Of a DNA stretch of 34,439 nt, positions 1-7,028 are shown piece after piece (positions within the stretch are counted from its first letter, which is position 1; each line of letters begins with the position of its first letter). Where the stretch lies: assembly GCA_944392145.1 (NCBI GenBank), contig CALXVS010000016.1, forward strand, positions 1 to 34,439. Reading direction: 5' to 3'. The notes under the pieces were generated by a model. The model worked only from the letters and a program-made list of their open reading frames with translations, searched no databases and was not told the origin of the DNA. This DNA comes from an uncultured Alphaproteobacteria bacterium. Its GTDB lineage: Bacteria > Pseudomonadota > Alphaproteobacteria > CAAHEQ01 > UBA3637. Position numbers and translations under genes: made by a program.

Positions 1-138
1 CAAATCAAGCGTAAGTATGAACACTTAACCCAAGTCGCCGCTAAGAAAAAAATGGTCGCTATCACCGCCTGTATGCGTAAAATCATCATAACCTTAAATG
101 CCAAGATGAAATCTATAAATACTTTCAATCACTTATAA
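1..138 (+). CDS. IS110-family transposase, C-terminal fragment
   Basis: The window opens inside a reading frame that runs in frame from base 1 to a TAA at 136-138 and leaves 45 residues. The fragment contains KKKMVAITACMRKIIITLNA, which resembles the extreme C-terminus of IS110/IS1111 (Transposase_20) recombinases, where a Lys-rich stretch leads into 'A.TA.MRKLL.ILNAM'. These enzymes are RuvC-like DEDD recombinases that excise a circle and reinsert it with guidance from a bridge RNA. The catalytic parts lie outside the window. The last seven codons (NTFNHL and stop) recur on the minus strand at the right end of the window, so a second copy of the same element is there. Confidence 0.8.
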   Translation, partial: QIKRKYEHLTQVAAKKKMVAITACMRKIIITLNAKMKSINTFNHL

Positions 139-180
139 AATAAATAATACTTATCCTCATTTTTTTTATTATCTGGGTTG
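1..180 (+). mobile_element. 3' end of IS110-family element
   Basis: This covers the transposase tail plus about 42 bases of non-coding end. The boundary at 180/181 is placed by comparison with the inverted copy at 34376-34439. Both share the sequence up to CTGGGTTG, and both then continue with ATGAC followed by two different versions of the chromosomal dispersed repeat. The short 3' flank leaves little room for a bridge RNA on this side, so the guide RNA would more likely be encoded upstream of the transposase, outside the window. Confidence 0.7.
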
Positions 181-249
181 ATGACGATTGGGGGTGTGTC
201 ACTGTTCGTGACTTTCCCCCGATGTCACCTTTCAAGCTTGCCCCCTTTT
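181..249 (+). repeat. Dispersed repeat fragment, plus orientation
   Basis: The stretch ATGACGATTGGGGGTGTGTC and what follows matches repeat units elsewhere, for example around 19800 and 32770. It is the target in which the left IS110 copy sits. The rest of the gap to 441 holds a 20-bp palindrome (CATAAAAA, loop, TTTTTATG, 305-324) and a possible 19-codon remnant ORF at 267-326 that I cannot assign. Confidence 0.6.
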
Positions 250-324
250 ACAATCGGTTGCAACGCATGAATCAGACAGAATTTCCAGTAACGGTTGAAT
301 ATGACCATAAAAAACCGTTTTTAT

Positions 325-360
325 GAAAAAATGTCTTGCACGGTATAAAAAGATATGATA
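325..360 (+). promoter_or_regulatory. Candidate promoter/operator upstream of the membrane-protein pair
   Basis: The pattern GAAAAAATGTCTTG, 13-15 bases, then GATATGATA is repeated almost exactly at 17410-17444, upstream of a related membrane-protein gene. The site also contains an inverted pair GGTAT...ATACC (342-362). The spacing between TTGCAC and TATGAT is only 12 bases, so it does not fit a standard sigma70 promoter with those boxes. The shared arrangement is what suggests function. Confidence 0.4.
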
Positions 361-441
361 CCAATAGCGTATATGATTCTGTTATGGATTATTTATCTCA
401 CCTTATTTATAACGGTATTTGAACAAAGGGCGTTTTTTTAA

Positions 442-1083
442 ATGATAAGGCAATATAGGCAATTTTTATTCGGGGTGTTGATAGCTTGTGTAGCGGCGAT
501 AACGGGATATTTTGCCAACGGTTTGGGGAACATATTTATCACGGGTATTTTCAGTTATATTGCCGCGTCGCTTTTTTTAATCGGCCGGCCGTTGCCGCAG
601 GGGTGTTTAGGGCGGTCACTGACGCTTGCTGTTTTAGCGATTTTATTGCTGTGGGGCGGTATAGGGGTTGATAGGGCCGAAACGGTGTTTGACGGTGTGT
701 TAAACGCGGCCGTTCTCCCCATGCTTTTTTTGATTGTTGTATATGATGTGTGGCAGGGTGAAAAATGGACATTAACCGGTATTTTACGTGCCGTGGCTTT
801 GTGGGTGTGTATTGCGGCCGCATTGATATGGAGTTTCAGTGTGTTTGCGTGGCTGTATCCCTTTTTTGAACCGCCGTTTGTGTATGAGGGGATGCGGTCA
901 TTTTGGGCAGATACACTGCCGCTTTGGAAACAAATCGGCCTGATGAGCGTTTTGTTGTTGCCCGGTCCTGTGTTGTTGGGTATAAGTGTGCGGCAAAATA
1001 AAAGCGGGCGCGCCGGGGCTTTTTTGTGGGCGGTTTTGGCCTTTATTTGGGCCGGGGTGGCATTCCTTGTCAAAATAATTTAA
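442..1083 (+). CDS. Multi-pass membrane protein of unknown function
   Basis: The protein has 213 residues and about seven predicted membrane segments, roughly at residues 8-25, 31-48, 59-75, 85-101, 113-138, 165-182 and 191-212. I do not recognise a family with a known role. The block around GRPLPQGCLGR and the later ALWVCIAAALIWSF region resemble, at lower similarity, the blocks FLPTGRLGR and CVGAVFLWMF in the two membrane proteins at 17504-19572. It is therefore likely a shorter member of the same lineage-specific family. An AAAGGG about 12 bases upstream is a weak ribosome binding site. The next gene follows after 12 bases, so the two are probably cotranscribed. Confidence 0.75.
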   Translation: MIRQYRQFLFGVLIACVAAITGYFANGLGNIFITGIFSYIAASLFLIGRPLPQGCLGRSLTLAVLAILLLWGGIGVDRAETVFDGVLNAAVLPMLFLIVVYDVWQGEKWTLTGILRAVALWVCIAAALIWSFSVFAWLYPFFEPPFVYEGMRSFWADTLPLWKQIGLMSVLLLPGPVLLGISVRQNKSGRAGAFLWAVLAFIWAGVAFLVKII

Positions 1084-1095
1084 ATTGAGGTTTCA

Positions 1096-1563
1096 ATGCA
1101 TTCATTATTTAAAAATCCCAGTTTTATTTCCTTTTTAAAAGTTATTGCCTGTGTGCTTTTAATTGCCGTCAGTCATAGCGCATTTTTATGGCAACATATC
1201 TTGCCGAACGGATATGAAGCTGTGTCTTTATTGTGGCTTTATTTCGGGGTGCCGCTTTGTTTAATAATGATTTTAACCGGGGGAAAGCCGGCCGCCGCTT
1301 GGACGGGCTTTTGGCCCTTTATGGGAAAATTAGCAGTAAGCTTGATAGGGGTTTTTTTATTACTCTTATTGTTTGTAGGATTTTTAATCGTTCTTTCATT
1401 TGATAAGACACCCGATCCATCCGGTTTATGGATAGGAAGTTGTTTTTATTATCTTTTATTGCTTTTGATTTGGCAGCCGCAGGTTTTTGGAAAAAGCCTT
1501 AAATGGGTGAGGTATGCCGTAATATCGTTATATGTGTTGATTGCTCTTTTTATTTTATTATAA
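1096..1563 (+). CDS. Small multi-pass membrane protein
   Basis: This protein of 155 residues is almost entirely hydrophobic, with about four membrane segments (roughly 13-32, 40-60, 74-102, 110-128) and a hydrophobic C-terminus. A GAGG ribosome binding site lies 7 bases before the ATG. It is coupled to the upstream membrane-protein gene by a 12-bp gap and follows the same T/G-rich composition. I see no catalytic motif and no recognised domain. A chaperone or subunit role with its neighbour is possible but not shown. Confidence 0.7.
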   Translation: MHSLFKNPSFISFLKVIACVLLIAVSHSAFLWQHILPNGYEAVSLLWLYFGVPLCLIMILTGGKPAAAWTGFWPFMGKLAVSLIGVFLLLLLFVGFLIVLSFDKTPDPSGLWIGSCFYYLLLLLIWQPQVFGKSLKWVRYAVISLYVLIALFILL

Positions 1564-1570
1564 GCGGTAT

Positions 1571-1690
1571 CGTTTTTCCTGGATCCAAAGCTTTCGCAAG
1601 GATGACGGTCGGAGGGATGTCAAGGGCGGTGGGTTCCTTTCACCAGGTGGGATGCTCTTCGTCCCTAAAAAGCGGTATCATGTTGCCGGA
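1571..1690 (+). repeat. Dispersed repeat block, plus orientation
   Basis: It contains the units CCTGGATCCAAAGC...CAAGGATGACGG, then a GGGTTCCTTTCACC-type module, then CCCTAAAAAGCGG. The same modules recur in almost every intergenic gap of the window. An apparent 67-codon ORF here is made of repeat sequence and is not called. Confidence 0.8.
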
Positions 1691-1708
1691 ATTTAAAACT
1701 TTCTGACC

Positions 1709-1807
1709 TTTGTGACCTTTAAAAAGCAGCAACGTATTTTGTGGACGCTATTTTTGATTTTAGGGGACACAAAAAAGTTTGTGACTTTTTCAGGGGACAC
1801 AAAATAA
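1709..1807 (+). repeat. Direct repeat flanking the fic gene, left copy
   Basis: About 99 bases recur nearly unchanged at 3073-3172 on the other side of the fic gene, in the same orientation. The unit contains two GGGGACACAAAA motifs, each followed by TTTGTG in this copy, so CACAAA/TTTGTG hairpins can form. It differs from the common dispersed repeat of the window. Confidence 0.85.
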
Positions 1808-1891
1808 TTTGTGGACTGTTTTTTTGTTTTTAGAGTTTACAAGTGCATTAAAATGTGATAGCTTATTGAAACAAGCGGAAAGGAATAAAAA

Positions 1892-2995
1892 ATGAGACCC
1901 TATGTGCCATCGTCACTTCCTATTACGAATTTAGATTGGAAACGCCTTGTTTCTCTTGTCGGAAAGGCCAATGCCGGTTTATCACAATACAATGGTTTAT
2001 TGGAAAGTATGATAAATCCCCATGTTTTATTATCGCCCTTGACGATAAAAGAGGCAACTCTGTCTTCAAAAATAGAAGGCACACAGGCAACATTATCAGA
2101 AGTTTTAGAGTATGAAGCCGGTGAAGCGTATAATATTGAAAAAGAAAGAGATATTAAGGAAATATGGAATTACCGCAGTGCCATGTTAAAAGCCGAAAAA
2201 TTAATAAAAAAAGATGAATGCATACATCTTAACATGATTAAGACACTGCATAAAATTTTGTTAGACGGTGTCCGTGGGGCAAATAAGGCCCGGGGGGAAT
2301 TTCGCACGGATCAAAATTGGATTGGAACCCCGGGCTGTGCTATTCAAGAAGCTAAATTTGTTCCACCCAATCCCATAGATATGAATATTGCTTTAAATAA
2401 TTGGGAAAATTATTTAAACAACGATGATGAAGATATCTTGATACAGTTGGCGGTTGTTCATGCACAATTTGAAATGATTCATCCATTTAAAGATGGAAAC
2501 GGTCGGATTGGTAGGATTTTGATACCGTTATTTTTGTATATGAAAAAGTATTTAAATTTGCCGGTTTTTTATTTAAGTGAATACCTTGAAAGCAACAGAG
2601 AGGAATATTATGCCAAATTAAATGCGATCTCTCAAGAAGGAAAATGGCAAGAATGGATAGAATTTTTCTTAAATGCAGTTATTGAACAATCGGCAATTAA
2701 CATAAAAAAAGCAAAAGCTATTTTAGAATTGTATGATAAAATGAAAGAAAAGATTCAATGCGTTACGCATTCTCAATATGCGATTGCGTCATTAGATGCT
2801 ATTTTTTCTCAACCAATTATGAATTCAACAACCTTTTTAAAGAAAACAAAAATTGATAGAAGAGGAACCGCAAATACTATTTTAAATAAGTTAGTTGAAA
2901 AAGGCATTTTAAAAATTGCTAAAAAAGGAATAGGCAGAACGCCGTCTCGTTATGTTTTTATGGATTTGATTCAATTGGTTGATAGTGGAGCATAG
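1892..2995 (+). CDS. Fic family protein (probable AMP-transferase with inhibitory helix)
   Basis: The protein has 367 residues. Fic proteins usually move AMP from ATP onto hydroxyl groups of target proteins. The active-site motif HPFKDGNGRIGR is complete at residues 197-208, with the catalytic His197. An N-terminal inhibitory motif of the (S/T)xxxE(G/N) form is present as S58-S59-K60-I61-E62-G63, which makes this a self-restrained enzyme of the class with an N-terminal inhibitory helix. Residues about 300-355 look like a winged-helix module, ending in GIGRTPSRYVF. The size is normal for Fic_N plus Fic plus helix-turn-helix proteins. An AAAGGAATAAAAA stretch serves as ribosome binding site. 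The gene is more A/T-rich than its neighbours and sits between two direct repeats, which suggests it arrived as a cassette. Confidence 0.93.
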   Translation: MRPYVPSSLPITNLDWKRLVSLVGKANAGLSQYNGLLESMINPHVLLSPLTIKEATLSSKIEGTQATLSEVLEYEAGEAYNIEKERDIKEIWNYRSAMLKAEKLIKKDECIHLNMIKTLHKILLDGVRGANKARGEFRTDQNWIGTPGCAIQEAKFVPPNPIDMNIALNNWENYLNNDDEDILIQLAVVHAQFEMIHPFKDGNGRIGRILIPLFLYMKKYLNLPVFYLSEYLESNREEYYAKLNAISQEGKWQEWIEFFLNAVIEQSAINIKKAKAILELYDKMKEKIQCVTHSQYAIASLDAIFSQPIMNSTTFLKKTKIDRRGTANTILNKLVEKGILKIAKKGIGRTPSRYVFMDLIQLVDSGA

Positions 2996-3072
2996 TTATT
3001 TTTATACTCTTCGTTTCATTGGATTGATACAACATAAACATAACAAAAAAAGAGGGAAATTTTAAAGGATCA

Positions 3073-3172
3073 TTTGTGACCCTTTAAAAAGCAGCAAGGT
3101 TTTTTGTGGACGCTATTTTTGATTTTAGGGGACACAAAAAAGTTTGTAACTTTTTCAGGGGACACAAAATAA
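3073..3172 (+). repeat. Direct repeat flanking the fic gene, right copy
   Basis: This is the second copy of the 1709-1807 unit and begins with TTTGTGACC and TTTAAAAAGCAGCAA. It differs from the left copy by only a few substitutions (for example GTAAC for GTGAC) and runs directly into the common dispersed repeat at 3173. Confidence 0.85.
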
Positions 3173-3328
3173 GCGGAATATGTTTTTCCTGGATCCTCGC
3201 TTTCTTAAGGAATGACCTTTCCCCTTCCGTCATGCCCGACCCCGATCGGGCATCCAGGGCAAAGAGTCCTTATTTTAGCGGGGTGTCAAGAGTAATAAAA
3301 ATGGAATTGGTTGTCCGCTGGCGCGGGA
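3173..3328 (+). repeat. Dispersed repeat block, running into the next gene
   Basis: It holds the modules AAGCGGAATATG, CCTGGATCCTCGC, CGTCATGCCCGACCCCGATC and AGGGCAAAGAGTCC. Its last part, around 3301-3328, is homologous to the unit at 33981-34010 (ATGGAATGGGTTGTCCGC). That part overlaps the start codon of the following reading frame. Confidence 0.75.
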
Positions 3329-3699
3329 AAGCAAAGATTATTGTAATTTGGGTGGCGTTATCCTTTGTGGGACAAGGATGTTCGGCATTGAATTGGACGC
3401 AAACCCCACTTAAAGTGACGGCATCGGAACCGGATGCCTATATTTATGTTAATGGGGGATATGAAGGGGTTGGTAAAGTTACCACATTGGTTAATCGACG
3501 GGAAAGTGTATCGGTTATGGCCAAAAAGCCCGGGTTTAATCCGGCGGTTGAAAGTATTTCGTATCGGATAGGAACACTGGGAATCATTGATTTTATCGGT
3601 GGGTTTGTATTTCTTTTCCCGTTTTTGGGGTTAGCGTTTCCGGGGGCCTATACGACCAGTGTTGAAAATGTGACGCTGGTTTTAGAACCGATCTCTTGA
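3301..3699 (+). CDS. Small lipoprotein-like protein with PEGA-like region
   Basis: From the ATG at 3301 the product has 132 residues. A basic start (MELVVRWRGKAK) leads into a hydrophobic stretch and then VGQGC. This resembles a lipoprotein signal with Cys27, although the -3 residue is Gly rather than Leu/Val, so the lipobox is weak. Residues about 33-70 (VTASEPDAYIYVNGGYEGVGKV) resemble the PEGA fold seen in surface proteins. A second hydrophobic stretch lies near 95-115. The start codon and first eight or so codons fall inside a dispersed repeat. No better start gives a signal peptide, and the frame extends further upstream only through repeat sequence. The function is unknown. Confidence 0.6.
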   Translation: MELVVRWRGKAKIIVIWVALSFVGQGCSALNWTQTPLKVTASEPDAYIYVNGGYEGVGKVTTLVNRRESVSVMAKKPGFNPAVESISYRIGTLGIIDFIGGFVFLFPFLGLAFPGAYTTSVENVTLVLEPIS

Positions 3700-3735
3700 T
3701 TGAGGAGATATTCATATTTTTTTAGTTGCGTGAAG

Positions 3736-3782
3736 CGGCGGCCGATTAAAATCGGCCGTCGTTTGGCATGGGGATTTTTTGT
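3736..3782 (+). terminator. Terminator-like hairpin after the lipoprotein gene
   Basis: GGCCGAT, loop TAAA and ATCGGCC form the core of an 11-bp stem at 3736-3761. T-runs follow after about ten bases (GATTTTTTGTTTTTG). The delayed T-run makes this weaker than a classical intrinsic terminator. Confidence 0.55.
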
Positions 3783-3830
3783 TTTTGCCCCGGTTATTTT
3801 TATGGGAAAATGACCGCATAAAAACAAAGT

Positions 3831-3860
3831 TCCGCTTTTAAAAAAAAGCGGGATTTTTTT
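3831..3860 (+). terminator. Terminator hairpin
   Basis: CCGCTTTT, an A-rich loop and AAAAGCGGG are followed by A and seven T. The shape is that of an intrinsic terminator. Confidence 0.65.
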
Positions 3861-3862
3861 AA

Positions 3863-3899
3863 GGTGGCGTTCGGATATGTATCCGGGCGCCTTTTTTTC
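3863..3899 (+). terminator. Terminator-like hairpin directly upstream of a phage-like gene
   Basis: GGCG-TT-CGGAT pairs with ATCCG-GG-CGCC around ATGT and is followed by seven T. It ends about 30 bases before the ATG at 3932. It either closes incoming transcription or forms part of the leader of the following gene. Confidence 0.65.
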
Positions 3900-3931
3900 A
3901 TGTTTATTTTTTTTAAGAAAGGACTATTTTT

Positions 3932-4852
3932 ATGGCAAGTTCATCATCAGTCAAAACCATTCGGCCGTCCGTGTCCACGGTGTCGTTGGATTCGGGCCTT
4001 TACGGGTCAACCACGGCGGGTGAAACAAACACGTTCACGCCGAATGCGTTTCAACAAAACTTGGTCAATATGACCGAACAAGGGATTTTAGATTATACCG
4101 ATTATCTGATCAATCCCACTTATGACAATCCGGTTTTTCAAGCGCAAATGGATAACCTGACCCAACAGGCGGACCAAACGTTTGAAAACAACATTATTTC
4201 ACCATTGGCCGAGCGGGGATTGACGCGCGGATCCAATATTAACCAGTTAAGCGCGCAGCATGATCAAAATTTGATAAAAGCCGAGCAAAATCTGATGGCA
4301 AACGATACAACACGCACGTCAAACATTTTATCGCAATTATCCGGTTTGTATCAGTTGCCCTATAACATCTTATCGGGTCTGTATAGTCAGAATCAAAATC
4401 AGCAAATGGCCAACACATCAACGTTAAACGGGCAGTCCATTACAACGGGTAATACCGCTTTAAGTGATCAATTTATGAAGTTGTTTAGCGGTATGAGTAG
4501 TGCACTAACGAGTAATAATAAAAGTTCTGATTCAAGTGTTTTTGACACTGCGGCCAATGCGGCTATAAATGCTGTGATTGGAACCGCTATTAGTGGTGCG
4601 CTTTCCGATGCGCGGTTGAAAGAAAACCTGAAACTGTTAGACACGGTTGAGGGGGTTCACATTTATTTGTTTGACTATATTTCCGGCCCGAAAAATCAGG
4701 TTGGCGTTATCGCTCAGGAAATTTTGGATGCCCACCCCCAAGCCGTCGGCTTGAACGAGGCGGGATATTATTATGTGATTTATCCGATGCTGCCGGCACC
4801 GGTGTTTAATCGCATTGTGGCGTTAAGAAAAGAATTAAACGAAGGAGAATAA
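3932..4852 (+). CDS. Phage virion/ejection-like protein with C-terminal S74-type chaperone segment
   Basis: The protein has 306 residues, with AAAGGA before the ATG. The N-terminal part is Ser/Thr/Gln/Asn-rich and mostly helical. From about residue 225 it reads SDARLKENLKLLDTVEGVHI...VGVIAQEILDAHPQAV...YYYVIYP, which is the pattern of the peptidase S74 intramolecular chaperone (SD.RLKEN, VGVIAQE, PEAV, DY). In tail spikes this segment trimerises the fibre and cuts itself off. Short versions also end many podovirus ejection or tail proteins. The catalytic Ser-Asp start is present. The neighbouring gene follows after 4 bases, so the two are one transcription unit. Virion function is inferred from the domain and neighbours. 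Confidence 0.8.
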   Translation: MASSSSVKTIRPSVSTVSLDSGLYGSTTAGETNTFTPNAFQQNLVNMTEQGILDYTDYLINPTYDNPVFQAQMDNLTQQADQTFENNIISPLAERGLTRGSNINQLSAQHDQNLIKAEQNLMANDTTRTSNILSQLSGLYQLPYNILSGLYSQNQNQQMANTSTLNGQSITTGNTALSDQFMKLFSGMSSALTSNNKSSDSSVFDTAANAAINAVIGTAISGALSDARLKENLKLLDTVEGVHIYLFDYISGPKNQVGVIAQEILDAHPQAVGLNEAGYYYVIYPMLPAPVFNRIVALRKELNEGE

Positions 4853-4856
4853 AACC

Positions 4857-6590
4857 ATGTCACATTATTTTGATCAAATTTTAAATCAAGTTCCGTATTA
4901 TTACCGTATGCGCGAAGACGCGCGCCGTGCCGCCGCTGAAGCGGCCGCGGCCGAGGCCGCCCGTTCGGGCGGGACATCAACCGCCACCGCGGGTGTGGAA
5001 AATACCGGTATGGCACCGGCTGGCGGTATGGGAAGCACACCTTTAACGGGAGGTATGGGGAATGCCCCCTTAACGGGGACTGTGGGCACCGGGACACTGT
5101 CGGGTGCCACAGCACCAACCGTTCTACCGGACGGCGCCCCGTTTGCCGCAACGACCGCGTTTCAACCCACCGATTTACAGGCATCCGCGCTGTCCACGGC
5201 CGACAGAGGCCTGCCGGCGACGGATGTCGGTTTGTTAACCACCGCACTGCGCGGGGCAAGCCCGGCGGGGGCGCATCCGGCCATAGAAAAGGCAACCGGC
5301 GATGCCACGTTGCAACAAACGGCGCAGGGTGTTTTATACCCGTATCCGACGGCTGCCGGTGAAACGGCCGCCCGAATGTTGACCCCCGGCACAGATACGG
5401 GATTGCAAAAATCAATCAATACACCCAAGGTTGAAGTGCACCCGTGGCAACCGGTGACGCCGACCACATGGCAAAACAATTTGGCCGCCGAACAGGCCGC
5501 CGGCACCATGACGGGAACGCCCGGATTGATGAGCGACCCGACGGTGCGCCATGTGCGCGATGTGTTAAATCGGGGGAATATGGCAGAATTGTATTCACCC
5601 GATACGGTGGCCGAAGTTATGGAAGCCATTGAGTATGACCGATCGGCCGAAGATGACCCGTTCAGTATGATGTTTAAATCGTATTTTGACGGTATTATTG
5701 GGGCGGGGTTGGCCGGCACCATCAGCGAATTGGGCGATCAACCGCTGTTCACGGCGTGGGATGCCCTGACATTAGGGGATTATGATGCGTATAAAGAACC
5801 GTTTGAACGGTATAAAAAACGCCATCCGTTAGCCGTGAACCCGCGTGTTTATAATCGGCCGCCCGCGCCCTTTGACGACAGTGTGCGTGTTCAAGATTCT
5901 ACATTAGAGCGGTCGTTTCGTGATTTGAACGAGGCTCAGCGTGCCTTTTTGGTGGACCAAATTATTAAGAATACGCCGGGTAAGTTCAGCGATGCCTTGA
6001 ACAGTTATTTGTTGGGCGTTACGTCAAACGACCCCGCGTTGCGGCCCGTTACGGCCCCCGCATTGGATAAAGAGCCCGTGTGGTATGAAAGCATGTTGAA
6101 TACCGGCCAATTACCCACGCCGCCGCGCACGATGCAAGAATATCGTCAAGCGATTGAGTTAATGGATTTAAAGGAAGAATACGCCGATAAATTGCAGGAC
6201 GAAATTGACCGCCAAAACAATCAATCGTTGTTTATGCGGTTGCCGGTACGGCAGTTGCGACAGGCGTTGAACACGCCCGATTATCACCCGTCGGTGGATA
6301 TTGATGCCGCCGATATCGGCAATCGGACATGGACACCGGCCGAACAAGAGGAAATCAACCGGGCCTTTGTTGAACGCGATCGCGCGCGGTTCCGTGATAC
6401 GGTGCGTCAGATTTTATTGAACAACGGATATAATCCGGCGCGGTTAGATGAAATTCCCGACGGGGCGTTGCGACATGCGTTTGAATCGTATCATCGTAAT
6501 CGGAACGATTATATTAACGAGGTGTTAAAGCCGACGGTTTCCTATATTGAAAAGTTACGGCGTGAATTTATGGGAAATAAACAGTATTAG
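4857..6590 (+). CDS. Phage-like structural protein of unknown function, 577 aa
   Basis: Translation is probably coupled to the previous gene: its ribosome binding site GAAGGAG lies in that gene's last codons and the gap is 4 bases. After an Arg/Ala-rich helix (residues 18-40) comes a low-complexity stretch of Gly-Met-Gly and PLTG units (about 45-85), then a Thr/Ala/Pro-rich linker to about 230. The C-terminal half is charged and mixed, with WTPAEQEEINRAF near residue 490. There is no signal peptide or membrane segment. I recognise no family. Position between an S74-tail protein and a tail-fibre protein suggests an internal virion, ejection or fibre-adaptor protein. Codon use is G/C-rich at third positions compared with the fic gene. 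Confidence 0.7.
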   Translation: MSHYFDQILNQVPYYYRMREDARRAAAEAAAAEAARSGGTSTATAGVENTGMAPAGGMGSTPLTGGMGNAPLTGTVGTGTLSGATAPTVLPDGAPFAATTAFQPTDLQASALSTADRGLPATDVGLLTTALRGASPAGAHPAIEKATGDATLQQTAQGVLYPYPTAAGETAARMLTPGTDTGLQKSINTPKVEVHPWQPVTPTTWQNNLAAEQAAGTMTGTPGLMSDPTVRHVRDVLNRGNMAELYSPDTVAEVMEAIEYDRSAEDDPFSMMFKSYFDGIIGAGLAGTISELGDQPLFTAWDALTLGDYDAYKEPFERYKKRHPLAVNPRVYNRPPAPFDDSVRVQDSTLERSFRDLNEAQRAFLVDQIIKNTPGKFSDALNSYLLGVTSNDPALRPVTAPALDKEPVWYESMLNTGQLPTPPRTMQEYRQAIELMDLKEEYADKLQDEIDRQNNQSLFMRLPVRQLRQALNTPDYHPSVDIDAADIGNRTWTPAEQEEINRAFVERDRARFRDTVRQILLNNGYNPARLDEIPDGALRHAFESYHRNRNDYINEVLKPTVSYIEKLRREFMGNKQY

Positions 6591-6649
6591 GGGATTATGG
6601 CTCCCATTTAAGGACCTCTTCCTTTTTTTTGGGGGGGGCGGTGACGCCC

Positions 6650-6930
6650 CTCATCCCTAAAAAGCGGAATCAGTTTTCCTGGATGCTCGCATGCGCAAGC
6701 ATGACGGGGAGGGGGAGGCAAGGATGACATTTCCCCTCTCTCGTCATGCCCGACCCCGATCGGGCATCCAGGACAACAAAGTCCTTATTTTAGCGATGCG
6801 TCAATGTCAATAAAAGCGGTATTCATGTTGACTGGATGCTCGCATGCGCAAGCATGACGGGGAGAGGGAGGCAAGGATGACGGCCGGAGGAGTATCGCTG
6901 GTGGTGGGTTCTTTCACGAGCGGTGATAAG
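6650..6930 (+). repeat. Dispersed repeat block, plus orientation
   Basis: It contains two units of the CCTGGATGCTCGCATGCGC hairpin module, one CGTCATGCCCGACCCCGATC module and a truncated GGTGGTGGGTTCTTTCACG module. A GGGNAGGG octamer occurs at 6706-6713. No gene is visible from 6591 to 7028. Confidence 0.85.
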
Positions 6931-6970
6931 ACCAAAACATAATACAAAATTTTATTTTAAAACAATTACT

Positions 6971-7012
6971 AAAAGCGGATTATTCAAGCAATACATCCGC
7001 TTTCTTTTTTTT
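6971..7012 (+). terminator. Terminator-like hairpin in the leader of the tail-fibre gene
   Basis: AAAGCGGAT (6972-6980) pairs with ATCCGCTTT (6995-7003), and T-runs follow. It ends 17 bases before the ATG at 7029, and the ribosome binding site AAAGGAG lies just after it. An upstream AT-rich stretch (ATAATACAAAATTTTATT, 6938-6955) could hold a promoter. Confidence 0.6.
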
Positions 7013-7028
7013 ATCAAAGGAGTAACAC

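Noticed and set aside
267-326. 19-codon frame (MNQTEFPVTVEYDHKKPFL)
   Set aside because: It reads like a coding remnant but has no ribosome binding site and is too short to identify; the stop lies in a palindrome.
4780-5722. Minus-strand frames of 186-211 codons opposite the 577-aa gene
   Set aside because: These are shadows in G/C-rich codons; no start signals, and the plus-strand frame is coupled to its neighbour.
6938-6955. T7-type phage promoter (TAATAC...)
   Set aside because: Only the first six or seven bases resemble such promoters, and no phage RNA polymerase gene is present in the window.
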